A stretch of DNA of 64,000 nucleotides from Rubrivivax sp. GTDB taxonomy: Bacteria > Pseudomonadota > Gammaproteobacteria > Burkholderiales > Burkholderiaceae_C. This document shows, one piece after another, positions 43,699 to 51,887 of the stretch (position 1 is its first letter; every line of letters starts with the position of its first letter). The stretch is taken from the NCBI GenBank assembly GCA_019635285.1, contig JAHBZS010000016.1:1-64000 (forward strand). Direction: 5' to 3'. A program made the position numbers and the translations under genes. The notes beneath the pieces were generated by a model. That model searched no databases. It was not told where the DNA came from and worked only from the letters and a program-made list of their open reading frames with translations.

Positions 43699-44427
43699 AT
43701 GAGCACCATGCCGCTGCCGACCGCCCCGCCGCAAGCTCCGGAGATCGCCGAGCAGCGCCGTGCCGACGCCGACCTGGTGCGGCAGGCCCGCGACGGCGAT
43801 GCCGCGGCGTTCGCGACCATCATGCGCCGCCACAACCGGCTGCTCTTCCGCACCGCCCGCGGCCTGCTCAGCGACGACGCCGAGGCGCAGGACGTGGTGC
43901 AGGAGACCTACCTGCGCGCCTTCGTCTCGATGCATGGCTTTCGCGGCGATGCGGCGCTGGGCACCTGGCTGGCGCGCATTGCCATCAACGCCGCGCTCGA
44001 CCTGCAGCGCAAGAAGGGCCGGTTCCTCGTGCTGGACGCCGACGCCGCGGCGGCCGACCCCGAGCCGGAGGCCGCCATGTCCGACCGAGTCGCACCCGAA
44101 AGCCCCGAAGCCGCCGCCGCGCGCACCGAGTTGCGCGGCTTCCTGCAGACCGCGATCGACCGCCTGCCGCCGATCTACCGCAGCGTGTTCATGCTGCGCG
44201 CGGTCGAGGAGCTGAGCGTCGAAGAGACGGCGCTGTGCCTCGGCGTCAGCCACGAAGTGGTCAAGACCCGCTTCCTGCGTTCGCGCGCGATGCTGCGCGA
44301 GACGCTCGGCGCGCGCATCGAGGCCGAGGCGCCGCAGGCTTTTGTCTTCGCCGGGGCGCGCTGCGATGCCGTGGTCGCCCAGGTGCTCGCCGAATTGCAG
44401 CGGCGCGGGCTGATCCGGTCCGGCTGA
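43699..44427 (+). CDS. ECF-type sigma-70 family RNA polymerase sigma factor
   Basis: 242 residues. Region 2: DLVRQARDGDAAAFATIMRR, DAEAQDVVQETYLRAF. Region 4: LPPIYRSVFMLRAVEELSVE and the HTH ETALCLGVSHEVVKTRFLRS. A 40-residue C-terminal tail (ARIEAEAPQAFVFAGARC to the end) is longer than usual, with one Cys. No anti-sigma gene is adjacent. The gene precedes a ferritin-like protein, a cytochrome c and a two-haem lipoprotein, so it is a candidate regulator of them. Confidence 0.93.
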   Translation: MSTMPLPTAPPQAPEIAEQRRADADLVRQARDGDAAAFATIMRRHNRLLFRTARGLLSDDAEAQDVVQETYLRAFVSMHGFRGDAALGTWLARIAINAALDLQRKKGRFLVLDADAAAADPEPEAAMSDRVAPESPEAAAARTELRGFLQTAIDRLPPIYRSVFMLRAVEELSVEETALCLGVSHEVVKTRFLRSRAMLRETLGARIEAEAPQAFVFAGARCDAVVAQVLAELQRRGLIRSG

Positions 44428-44474
44428 CGGCTGCGCCGCCGCGCCCCAACCCCCCACCCACCCCCTGAAAGGAG

Positions 44475-45077
44475 ATGACCATGAGAGGTCAGAGCTTGGT
44501 GTTGCCCGACGATCTTCAGTCGCTGCTGCGCCGCCGCGGCGCACTGCGCTCGGCCGGCGCCGCGTTGTCCGCCACTGCCGTGGCGCTGCTCGGCGGGCGC
44601 GACGCGCTGGCCGCCAGCGCCAAGCCGAGCGCGGCGCAGGCCGCAGCGGACGCGCGCATCCTCAACACCGCGCTCGGTGCCGAACTGGAGGCGGTGGCCG
44701 CCTACCAGCTGGGCGCCGAAAGCGGCCTGCTGAGCGCGCCCGTCAAGACGGTGGCGCTGCAGTTCCAGGGCCACCACAAGGCGCATGCCGATGCGCTGGC
44801 CGCCACCGTGCGCAAGCTGGGTGGGCAGCCGGCCGGCGCCAAGCCGCAGTACGCGTTCCCGGTGGAGACGCTCAAGTCCGAAGCGGACGTGCTGCGCTTT
44901 GCCGCCGGCCTGGAAAAAGGCGCCATCGGCGCGTACCTGGGCGCCGTGCCGCTGTTCGCCGACCCGGCGCTGGCCCAAGTGGCGGCCAGCATCCTCGGCG
45001 ACGAGGCGATGCACTGGGCGGTGCTGCGCCAGGTGCTGGGCGAGGCGCCGGCGGTGCCCGCGGCCTTCATGTCATGA
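44475..45077 (+). CDS. Tat-exported ferritin-like domain protein
   Basis: 200 residues. LLRRRGALRSAGAALSATAV resembles a twin-arginine signal (RRRGALRS), and AALAAS-type cleavage follows DALAAS. The four-helix body (60-200) has carboxylate/His pairs in GAELEAVAAYQLG, FQGHHKAHADALA, GLEKGAIGAYLG and GDEAMHWAVLR, like ferritin-like/rubrerythrin-type diiron proteins in the periplasm. A very strong RBS (GAAAGGAGATGACC) precedes the ATG. Stop overlaps the cytochrome c gene (ATGA). Confidence 0.88.
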   Translation: MTMRGQSLVLPDDLQSLLRRRGALRSAGAALSATAVALLGGRDALAASAKPSAAQAAADARILNTALGAELEAVAAYQLGAESGLLSAPVKTVALQFQGHHKAHADALAATVRKLGGQPAGAKPQYAFPVETLKSEADVLRFAAGLEKGAIGAYLGAVPLFADPALAQVAASILGDEAMHWAVLRQVLGEAPAVPAAFMS

Positions 45078-45496
45078 AGGCCGGCCGCGGCGTCGCGCGG
45101 GGCCTCGGCGGCCTGCTGGCCAGCGTCGCGGCCGGCGCGGCCGTCGCGGCGGCCGCGGCCCCTGACGGTGCAGCGTCGCGCGGCCAGCAGGTCTACGCGC
45201 GTTGCGCGGCCTGCCATGCGATCGAAGCCAACCGCACCGGGCCGCAGCACTGCGGCCTGTTCGGCCGCCGCGCCGGCACCGCGCCCGGCTTCAGCGGCTA
45301 TTCCCAGGCGATGCGTGCGTCGGGCCTGGTGTGGAACGAGCGCACGCTCGACCGCTTCCTGCAGAACCCGATGCAGGCCGTGCCCGGCACGGCGATGGGC
45401 TACGCCGGTGTCAAGGACGCCGCCGAGCGCGCCGCCCTGCTGGCCTGGCTGCGCCAGGCCACGCAGCCCGGCAAGACCTGCACGCTGTCGAAATGA
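45074..45496 (+). CDS. Class I cytochrome c
   Basis: 140 residues. Signal sequence of about 27 residues, then a haem-binding site CAACH (ARCAACHAIEANRTGPQ) and the axial methionine in a family segment (VPGTAMGYAGVKD). The fold is that of small soluble cytochrome c (c550/c2-like), a periplasmic electron carrier. It overlaps the ferritin-like gene by 4 bp and is followed by a 9-bp tandem repeat that begins at its TGA stop. Confidence 0.9.
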   Translation: MKAGRGVARGLGGLLASVAAGAAVAAAAAPDGAASRGQQVYARCAACHAIEANRTGPQHCGLFGRRAGTAPGFSGYSQAMRASGLVWNERTLDRFLQNPMQAVPGTAMGYAGVKDAAERAALLAWLRQATQPGKTCTLSK

Positions 45497-45529
45497 ACGG
45501 ACTGAACGGACTGAACGGACTGAACGGAC
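45494..45529 (+). repeat. Four exact tandem copies of TGAACGGAC
   Basis: The unit TGAACGGAC is repeated four times without error (45494, 45503, 45512, 45521). The first copy contains the TGA stop of the cytochrome gene, and the block ends 15 bp before the next start codon. Copy number can change by slippage. Each unit has a TGA, so all three translated spacer frames differ only in phase. Confidence 0.97.
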
Positions 45530-45544
45530 GACGGGAGACATGCG

Positions 45545-46738
45545 ATGAAGAGCTCGAGCTTGTGGCTGCCGATGGCCGGCGCCGCCCTGCTGCTGGGCGC
45601 CTGCGGCGATTCGGGCGACGATGCCGCGCAACAGGCGGCCTTGGTCGAACAAGGGCGGCAGATCTTCCGCCACGACACCTTCGGCGACGAGGCCAAGTGG
45701 AGCGACACGCTGCGCATGCACGAGGTGGTGCGCAGCGCCGTCGACCCGCTGACCGCGCTGTCGGTGGGCCTGAAGGTCGATGCCGAGGCCTTGCCGCCGG
45801 CGGTGGTCGACGGCATCCGCAACGGCAGCATCGACCTGAAGAGCCCGGCCACCACGGTGGCGCTGCTCAAGCTCGACGCCGTGGTCGGCCTGAAGGGCCA
45901 GGTCGAGACCGTCGGCGGCCAGGACACGCTGACGCGCCTGGGCATCACCTGCGCGCTGTGCCATTCCACCGTCGATGACTCGTTCGCGCCGGGCATCGGC
46001 AAGCGGCGGGACGGCTGGCCCAACCGCGACCTGAACCCGGGCGCGATCATCGCGCTGTCGCCGGCCATCGATGCGGCGACGCGGGCGGTGTTCAGCGGCT
46101 GGGGCGCGGGCAAGTACGACCCGCGCTTCAACCTCGATGGCCTGGACAAGCCGGTGCTCATCGCGCCGGCCTACGGCCTGGCCGGCATCCACCGCATCAC
46201 GGCCACCGGCGACGGCGACGACATCGCCTACTGGAACCGCTATGTCGGCATCACGCAGATGGGCGGGCAGGGGTCGTTCTCGGAGCCGCGCACCGGCGTG
46301 CACGTCACCAACGGCACGCAGGACCTGATCAGCGCCAAGCTGCCGGCGCTGCAGGCCTACCAGCGGTCGCTGGCGGCGCCGCCGCCGCCGGCCAGCAGCT
46401 TCGATCCGGTGGCGGCCGCGCGCGGCAAGCGCCTGTTCGAAGGCCCCGGCGGCTGCGTGGCGTGCCACAGCGGCCCGGCGTTCACCGACGCCAATGTGCG
46501 GCTGCACCCGCCGGCCGACTCGATGGCCGAGCCGGAGACGCCCAGTTATGCGGCGCGCTCGGCGACGCGGCAATACCGCAGCGCGCCGCTGCGCGGCGTG
46601 TGGCAGCACCCACCGTATTTCCACGACGGCTCCGCCGCGACCCTGGAAGACGTGGTGCAGGTCTACAACACGAAGCGCACGCTGGGCCTGACGCCCGCGC
46701 AGGTGTCGGACCTGGCGCAATACCTGCGATCGCTATAG
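45545..46738 (+). CDS. Two-haem cytochrome c lipoprotein (cytochrome c peroxidase-like)
   Basis: 397 residues. Lipobox LLLGAC, then two haem sites: CALCH near residue 138 and CVACH near 305. The second haem region ends HPPYFHDGSAATLEDVVQVY, a motif seen in bacterial dihaem peroxidases (MauG/CcpA superfamily), where it holds the second-domain ligand. The first haem domain is short of the usual spacing, so enzyme activity is not certain. It lies after the cytochrome c gene with a 48-bp gap that holds the tandem repeat. Confidence 0.85.
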   Translation: MKSSSLWLPMAGAALLLGACGDSGDDAAQQAALVEQGRQIFRHDTFGDEAKWSDTLRMHEVVRSAVDPLTALSVGLKVDAEALPPAVVDGIRNGSIDLKSPATTVALLKLDAVVGLKGQVETVGGQDTLTRLGITCALCHSTVDDSFAPGIGKRRDGWPNRDLNPGAIIALSPAIDAATRAVFSGWGAGKYDPRFNLDGLDKPVLIAPAYGLAGIHRITATGDGDDIAYWNRYVGITQMGGQGSFSEPRTGVHVTNGTQDLISAKLPALQAYQRSLAAPPPPASSFDPVAAARGKRLFEGPGGCVACHSGPAFTDANVRLHPPADSMAEPETPSYAARSATRQYRSAPLRGVWQHPPYFHDGSAATLEDVVQVYNTKRTLGLTPAQVSDLAQYLRSL

Positions 46739-46863
46739 CGACCCGTGCGTCGGCGGGCGGCGCTCCGGCGATGAGACCCCGGCGCGGCACGGAGCCGCCT
46801 TGCCTCGCCGGCGCCTCAAGTTGTCGCCTGCCGCAGCCGATAAGCCTGCAAACACCTGCGCCG

Positions 46864-47712
46864 ATGGACCTCAGCAGCCCCGTGCCGCCCCGCCTGACCG
46901 AAGCGCTGCCCGACCTGGCCGCGTGGACGGCGTTCTGCCTGGCCGCGCCGCTGCCGGTGATGGACGACACCGCGCTGCGGCTGGAAGAGCTGCGCGCCGC
47001 CGAGGACGCGGTCGATGCGCACTTGATCGCCGAGGCGTTGGCGCACGACCCGCTGATGACGCTGAAGCTGCTGGCCCATGTGGCCGGCGTGCGCAGCGCG
47101 CGCAGCAGCGGCGACCCCGAGACGCTGACCTCGGCGCTGGTGCTGCTGGGCATCGGCCCGTTCTTCCGTGCCTTCGGGCCGCAGCCCCTCGTGGCCGCGC
47201 ACCTGGCGGGCGAGCCGCAGGCGCTGCGCGGCTTCGAGGCCGTGCTGCGGCGCGCCAACCGGGCCGCCGCCTTTGCGCTGGGCTTCGCGGTGCACCGCAT
47301 GGACCCGGACGCGGCGATCCTGCATGTCGCGGCCCTGCTGCACGACTTCGCCGAGCTGCTGGTGTGGCTGCATGCGCCGACGCTGGCGCTGCGCATCGCG
47401 CAGGCCCAGCAGGCCGACCCGGCGCTGCGCTCGGCCGTGGCGCAGCGCAGCGTGCTGAACATCGAGCTGGCCGACCTGCAGCAGGCGCTGCTGCGCGCCT
47501 GGCGCTTGCCGGAGATGCTGGTGCGCATCGAGGACGACCGGCATGCCGACACCGCGCAGGTGAAGAACGTGCTGCTCGCGGTGCGCGTGGCGCGCCACAG
47601 CGCGCAGGGCTGGGACAACCCGGCGCTGGCCGACGACGTGCGCGACATCGCCGAGCTGCTGAACCTGGGCGAGACGCCGACGCGCACGCTGCTGCGCGAG
47701 ATCGACGGCTGA
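46864..47712 (+). CDS. HDOD-domain protein
   Basis: 282 residues. HDOD hallmarks include EALAHDPLMTLKLLAHVAG and HVAALLHDFAELLVWLHAP, which is degenerate relative to active HD phosphohydrolases. Members are signalling modules linked to c-di-GMP or motility, and this one has no output domain. ATG at 46864 (MDLSSPVPPR); upstream codons look non-coding. Neighbour is an AHSA1 gene 66 bp downstream. Confidence 0.85.
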   Translation: MDLSSPVPPRLTEALPDLAAWTAFCLAAPLPVMDDTALRLEELRAAEDAVDAHLIAEALAHDPLMTLKLLAHVAGVRSARSSGDPETLTSALVLLGIGPFFRAFGPQPLVAAHLAGEPQALRGFEAVLRRANRAAAFALGFAVHRMDPDAAILHVAALLHDFAELLVWLHAPTLALRIAQAQQADPALRSAVAQRSVLNIELADLQQALLRAWRLPEMLVRIEDDRHADTAQVKNVLLAVRVARHSAQGWDNPALADDVRDIAELLNLGETPTRTLLREIDG

Positions 47713-47778
47713 CGACGCGGCCGGCGCCGCGCCGGCAGAATGGCCGCCGCATCGCGCCGCCGGCGCCGTGGAGCCCCC

Positions 47779-48195
47779 GTGAAGATCACCGTCTCGACCG
47801 TCGTCGCCGCCCCGCTGCAGGAGGTCTGGCGCGCCTACACCACGCCGGAAGACATCAAGGCCTGGAACACGGCTTCCGCCGACTGGCACACCACCGCGGC
47901 CTCGGTCGACCTGCGCCCCGGCGGCGCGTTCTCGTCCCGCATGGAAGCCAAGGACGGCTCCTTCGGCTTCGACTTTGCCGGCACTTACACCCAGGTGGTG
48001 CCGCTGCAGCGCATCGAGTACCGCTTCGGCGACCGGCTGGGCGTGGTTACCTTCGCGCCAGGCGCTGCAGGCGTCACCGTCACGGTGAGCTTCGACGCCG
48101 AAGAAACCCACTCCGAGGAACAGCAGCGCGGCGGCTGGCAGGCCATCCTGGACAGCTTCTCGCGCCACGTCACCGGCAAGCTGGCTGCCGAGTAG
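47779..48195 (+). CDS. SRPBCC/AHSA1-type protein
   Basis: About 138 residues from a GTG (VKITVSTVVAAP). START-like fold: VEVWRAYTTPEDIKAWN type opening, then FAGTYTQVVPLQRIEYRFGD and the closing GGWQAILDSFSRHVTGKL. Function is likely ligand binding or a stress role; not known. ATG-like upstream codons at 47740 give an Arg-rich leader that looks untranslated. Confidence 0.85.
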   Translation: MKITVSTVVAAPLQEVWRAYTTPEDIKAWNTASADWHTTAASVDLRPGGAFSSRMEAKDGSFGFDFAGTYTQVVPLQRIEYRFGDRLGVVTFAPGAAGVTVTVSFDAEETHSEEQQRGGWQAILDSFSRHVTGKLAAE

Positions 48196-48213
48196 TGCCC
48201 GGATGGCGCCTCG

Positions 48214-48261
48214 GACGGCGCCCCAGACGGCGGCTCAGACGGCGGCTCAGGCGGCGGCTCA
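48214..48261. repeat. 12-bp tandem repeat at the 3' end of the LysR gene
   Basis: Four near-identical 12-bp units (GACGGCGCCCCA, GACGGCGGCTCA twice, GGCGGCGGCTCA) lie on the plus strand. The TCA of the last unit is the LysR stop codon; the next two units keep TCA in the same frame, so stop codons recur in phase. Minisatellite-like expansion. Confidence 0.8.
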
Positions 48262-49221
48262 GGCGCGGCGCAGGCGGCCGCGCCGCGGCGGGGCGTCGGC
48301 CAGCTGCAGCTCCTGCTCCAGCTCGCGCAGCAGCGTCCTGAAGAGCGCCGCCGCCGGTGCCAGCGGCCGGTCGCGGCGGTGGTAGACGGCGTGCGAGTTG
48401 CGCAGCAGCGCGTCGTCCACGTCCAGCAGCACCAGCCGGCCCGCGCGCACGTCGTCGGCCAGCTGGGCCGCGAAGCCGCTGAACAGCGCGTCGCTGCCGC
48501 GGGCGATCTGGCGGCCCATGGCCAGCGAGTTGACGAGGATCGGCGGCACCAGCTCGGGCAGCACGCCGCGCGGCGCGGTGGCGGCCTCGAAGCCGGGCAT
48601 CACCTGCAGCGCGTCGGCGCCGCGCAGCCGCGTGGTCACCAGCGGGTACTGCAGCGCGCGCGCCAGCGTCAGCTGGCGCTCCTGCGTCAGCGGGTGTTCC
48701 GGCCGGCAGGCCAGGTGCACGCGCAGCGGCGCAAAACGCTCGATCTCCAGCTCGGGTTGCGGCTGCAGCGTGGCATCGGTGCTGACGCCGATGTCCACAT
48801 GCCCGGACAGCACTTCCGTGACCACGTGCTCCGGCGTCATGACCAGGCATTCGATGCGCACCTTGGGATGCGCGGCCACCAGGCGCGCCACCGCGTCGGC
48901 CACCACCGCCTCGGCGGCATAGGGCCCGCAGGCGATGCGCAAGGTGCCGGTCGCCAGGTCGGCCAGCAGCTGCAGCTCGCGCCGCAGCTCGGCGTCGCTG
49001 CGCAGCAGCTGCTCGGCGCGCTCGACGAAGACGCGGCCGAAGGCGGTGGTCACGGCGCCGCTGCGGCCGCGGTCGAACAGGCGCACGCCCAGCGAGCGCT
49101 CCAGGCTGGCGATGGCGCGCGTCAGGTTGGGCTGGGCGATGCCCAGCGCCTCGGCCGCGCGCGCGTAGTTGCCGTGCCTGGCGAGCACCAGCGCCTGCCG
49201 GTAGAGCTGCAGCGTGTCCAT
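48259..49221 (-). CDS. LysR family transcriptional regulator
   Basis: 320 residues. The N-terminal HTH (ARHGNYARAAEALGIAQPNLTRAIASLERSL in motif positions 14-45) is typical, followed by a type-2 periplasmic-binding-like effector domain. It is divergent from the sulfatase gene, 98 bp apart, and may control it together with the MscS gene. The effector is unknown; the C-terminus ends in Arg-rich RRGRLRRA next to the repeat. Confidence 0.92.
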   Translation of the reverse strand: MDTLQLYRQALVLARHGNYARAAEALGIAQPNLTRAIASLERSLGVRLFDRGRSGAVTTAFGRVFVERAEQLLRSDAELRRELQLLADLATGTLRIACGPYAAEAVVADAVARLVAAHPKVRIECLVMTPEHVVTEVLSGHVDIGVSTDATLQPQPELEIERFAPLRVHLACRPEHPLTQERQLTLARALQYPLVTTRLRGADALQVMPGFEAATAPRGVLPELVPPILVNSLAMGRQIARGSDALFSGFAAQLADDVRAGRLVLLDVDDALLRNSHAVYHRRDRPLAPAAALFRTLLRELEQELQLADAPPRRGRLRRA

Positions 49222-49258
49222 GATGCGCGCAGCGTATCAAAGAGCCGTGACGGCGATA

Positions 49259-49287
49259 TTGGACAGGGCCGGGCCGCCTCGGAATAC
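49259..49287 (+). promoter_or_regulatory. Predicted sigma-70 promoter of the sulfatase gene
   Basis: TTGGAC (49259-49264) and GAATAC (49282-49287) are 17 bp apart, about 32 bp before the ATG, with a ribosome-binding site (CGGGAGAACC) between. Best promoter-like sequence in the divergent LysR/sulfatase gap, which is AT-richer than its surroundings. Confidence 0.45.
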
Positions 49288-49319
49288 TCGTCGGTCGCTC
49301 ATAAACGGGAGAACCGACC

Positions 49320-50852
49320 ATGAATCCGCTGCTTCGCCTGTGCTGGATGCTGCTCGCCGTGCTGCTGGCCGGCCCCGCGTGGGCACAGGGGGCCAAGCCC
49401 AACATCCTCGTCATCTGGGGCGATGACATCGGCCAGTTCAACATCAGCGCCTACAACATGGGCATGATGGGATACAAGACACCGAACATCGACAGCATCG
49501 GCAAGGAAGGCGCGGTGTTCACCGACTGGTACGGCCAGCAGAGCTGCACCGCCGGCCGCGCCGCCTTCGTCACCGGGCAGTCGCCGATCCGCACCGGGCT
49601 GACCAAGGTCGGACTGCCGGGCGCGCCCGAGGGCATGAAGAAGGAAGACCCGACGATCGCCACCTTGCTGCGCGCGCAGGGCTACATGACCGGCCAGTTC
49701 GGCAAGAACCACCTCGGCGACCGCGACGAGATGCTGCCCACCAACCACGGCTTCGACGAGTTCTTCGGCAACCTGTACCACCTGAACGCCGAGGAAGAAC
49801 CCGAGTACGCCGACTACCCGAAGAACCCCGAGTTCCGCAAGAAGTTCGGCCCGCGCGGCGTGATCCACAGCTTTGCCGACGGCCGCATCACCGACACCGG
49901 CCCGCTGACGAAGAAGCGCATGGAGACCATCGACGAGGAGGTCACCGACAAGGCGCTGGATTTCATGCAGCGCGCCAAGCAGGCCAACAAGCCCTTCTTC
50001 CTGTGGTGGAACTCCACGCGCATGCACGTCTTCACGCACCTGAAGGCGGCCTCCGACGGCAAGACCGGCCAGGGCATCTATGCCGACGGCATGGTCGAGC
50101 ACGACGGCCAGGTCGGCCAGGTGCTGGCCAAGCTGAAGGAGCTGGGCCTGGACCAGAACACCATCGTCATGTATTCCACCGACAACGGTGCCGAGACCTT
50201 CACCTGGCCCGACGGCGGCACGACGATGTTTCGCGGCGAGAAGAACACCAACTGGGAAGGCGGCTACCGCGTGCCGACGATGATCCGCTGGCCCGGCGTC
50301 ATCAAGCCCGGCACCTTGGTCAACGACATCGGCGCGCACGAGGACATGCTGCCCACCTTGGTGGCGGCCGCCGGCGGCGGCAACGTCGCCGAGACGCTGA
50401 AGCAGGGCACGACCATCGGCGGGCGCAGCTACAAGGTGCACCTGGACGGCTACGACCTGGGCCCGGCGCTGCGCGGGCAGGCGGCATGGCCGCGCAAGGA
50501 GTTCATCTACTGGACCGACGACGGCTCGGTGGCCGCGCTGCGCTACGGCGACATGAAGGTCACCTTCCTGGAGCAGCAGGCGCACGGGCTGCGCGTCTGG
50601 CAGGACCCGTTCAAGGTGCTGCGCGCGCCGCTCTTGACCAACCTGCGCATGGACCCCTTCGAGCGCGCCGAACACGAGCACGCGATGGGCTACCAGCGCT
50701 GGTACATGGAGCACATGTGGGCCATCGCCCCGGCGGGCGCCTACGTCGGCCAGTGGCTGCAGAGCTTCCGCGACTTCCCGCCGCGGCAGAAGCCCGGCAG
50801 CTTCAATCTCGAGCGTGTCATGGAGGCGGTGACCTCGTCGGCCAAGAACTGA
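49320..50852 (+). CDS. Arylsulfatase-type sulfatase
   Basis: 510 residues. Signal peptide MNPLLRLCWMLLAVLLAGPAWAQG directs it to the periplasm. The sulfatase signature is present: Cys76 in QQSCTAGRAAFVTGQ is the residue converted to formylglycine (C-x-A-x-R), and metal-binding WGDDIGQ is near the N-terminus. TDNGAETFTWPDGG gives further metal ligands. It hydrolyses sulfate esters; natural substrate unknown. A formylglycine-generating enzyme gene is not in the window. Downstream is an MscS channel gene. Confidence 0.92.
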   Translation: MNPLLRLCWMLLAVLLAGPAWAQGAKPNILVIWGDDIGQFNISAYNMGMMGYKTPNIDSIGKEGAVFTDWYGQQSCTAGRAAFVTGQSPIRTGLTKVGLPGAPEGMKKEDPTIATLLRAQGYMTGQFGKNHLGDRDEMLPTNHGFDEFFGNLYHLNAEEEPEYADYPKNPEFRKKFGPRGVIHSFADGRITDTGPLTKKRMETIDEEVTDKALDFMQRAKQANKPFFLWWNSTRMHVFTHLKAASDGKTGQGIYADGMVEHDGQVGQVLAKLKELGLDQNTIVMYSTDNGAETFTWPDGGTTMFRGEKNTNWEGGYRVPTMIRWPGVIKPGTLVNDIGAHEDMLPTLVAAAGGGNVAETLKQGTTIGGRSYKVHLDGYDLGPALRGQAAWPRKEFIYWTDDGSVAALRYGDMKVTFLEQQAHGLRVWQDPFKVLRAPLLTNLRMDPFERAEHEHAMGYQRWYMEHMWAIAPAGAYVGQWLQSFRDFPPRQKPGSFNLERVMEAVTSSAKN

Positions 50853-50871
50853 GCCGGCGCGAATGCCGATA

Positions 50872-50907
50872 ATGCGCCGCCTGCCGTGACGCGGCAGCGC
50901 GGCGCAT
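50872..50907. other. 15-bp stem hairpin between sulfatase and MscS genes
   Basis: ATGCGCCGCCTGCCG (50872-50886) pairs with CGGCAG-C-GCGGCGCAT (50892-50907) across a TGACG loop, with one bulged C. It is the strongest hairpin in this region and lies 20 bp after the sulfatase stop. No U-tract; may terminate or attenuate read-through into the channel gene. Confidence 0.65.
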
Positions 50908-50935
50908 GCGCGCACCGACCCCTGAGGAGCAACCC

Positions 50936-51757
50936 ATGGACACGAAGAGCATCGAGACCTTTCTGAGCACCACGGCCATCGACATCGGCATCAAGATCCT
51001 GGCCGCGATCGCTTTCTGGGTGATCGGCCGCTGGCTGATCGGACTGGTGGTGAGCCTGATGCAGCGGGCGATGAACCGCAACCACGTCGACCCGACGCTC
51101 ACCAAGTACCTGGGCTCGATCGTCGCGGTGATGCTGAACATCGCCCTGGTGCTCGGCATCCTGGGCTACTTCGGCATCCAGACGACCAGCTTCGCCGCCT
51201 TGATCGCCGGCGCCGGCGTGGCCATCGGCGCGGCCTGGAGCGGCATGCTCGGCAACTTCGCGGCCGGCGCGTTCATGCTCGTGCTGCGGCCCTTCAAGGT
51301 GGGCGACTTCGTCTCCGCGGGCGGCGTGGTCGGCACGGTCAAGGAACTGGGCCTGTTCGCGACGACGATCGTCACGCCGGACAACGTGGTCACGCTGGTC
51401 GGCAACGGCAAGGTCTTCGGCGACGCCATCCAGAACTATTCGGCCAACCCGGCGCGCCGCGTCGAGCGCACCGCCCAACTGGCCGGCGGCGTGGACGCGC
51501 TGGATGCGCTGGCGCGCTTCAAGGCGGCCGTGGCGGCGATTCCCAACGTCGTTCAGAACCCGGCGCCGGAAGTCAACGTGCTGGACTTCAACCTCGTCGG
51601 GCCGGTGATCTCGGTGCGCCCCTACTGCCACACCGACCACTACTGGCAGGTCTACTTCGACACCAACGAGGCGATCCTGCGCGTCGCCAAGGAAGCCGGC
51701 TGGCCCGCGCCGACGCCGGCGCAGATCACCAAGTTCGTGCAGATGCCCCAGGTCTGA
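50936..51757 (+). CDS. Small-conductance mechanosensitive channel (MscS family)
   Basis: About 273 residues, the size of E. coli MscS. Three membrane helices in the first 110 residues, the pore helix TSFAALIAGAGVAIGAAWSGMLGNFAAGAFM, and a C-terminal beta domain (PFKVGDFVSAGGVVGTVKELG). ATG at 50936 has a clear RBS (GAGGAGC); an upstream ATG-like start at 50906 is not needed. It releases solutes on osmotic down-shift, at the inner membrane. Confidence 0.93.
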   Translation: MDTKSIETFLSTTAIDIGIKILAAIAFWVIGRWLIGLVVSLMQRAMNRNHVDPTLTKYLGSIVAVMLNIALVLGILGYFGIQTTSFAALIAGAGVAIGAAWSGMLGNFAAGAFMLVLRPFKVGDFVSAGGVVGTVKELGLFATTIVTPDNVVTLVGNGKVFGDAIQNYSANPARRVERTAQLAGGVDALDALARFKAAVAAIPNVVQNPAPEVNVLDFNLVGPVISVRPYCHTDHYWQVYFDTNEAILRVAKEAGWPAPTPAQITKFVQMPQV

Positions 51758-51767
51758 CCCGTTGGGG

Positions 51768-51790
51768 CCTCGTCGCCGCAGGCGACGAGG
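51768..51790. terminator. Perfect 10-bp hairpin after the MscS gene
   Basis: CCTCGTCGCC (51768-51777) pairs with GGCGACGAGG (51781-51790) across GCA. It follows the stop by 10 bp. U-tract absent, so it is terminator-like only. Confidence 0.5.
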
Positions 51791-51887
51791 GTGCGGCGCC
51801 GAAATGCGGTCCGAACCCGATCCGGGGTCCCCGGTCGGGTTCGGTGCCAGCGGCGAGGAAGCCGCCAGGCGGCCGGGGGCCGTCAGC

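Noticed and set aside
45494..45529. Tandem repeats as a possible CRISPR array
   Set aside because: Units are 9 bp and directly adjacent with no spacers, and no cas genes are present.
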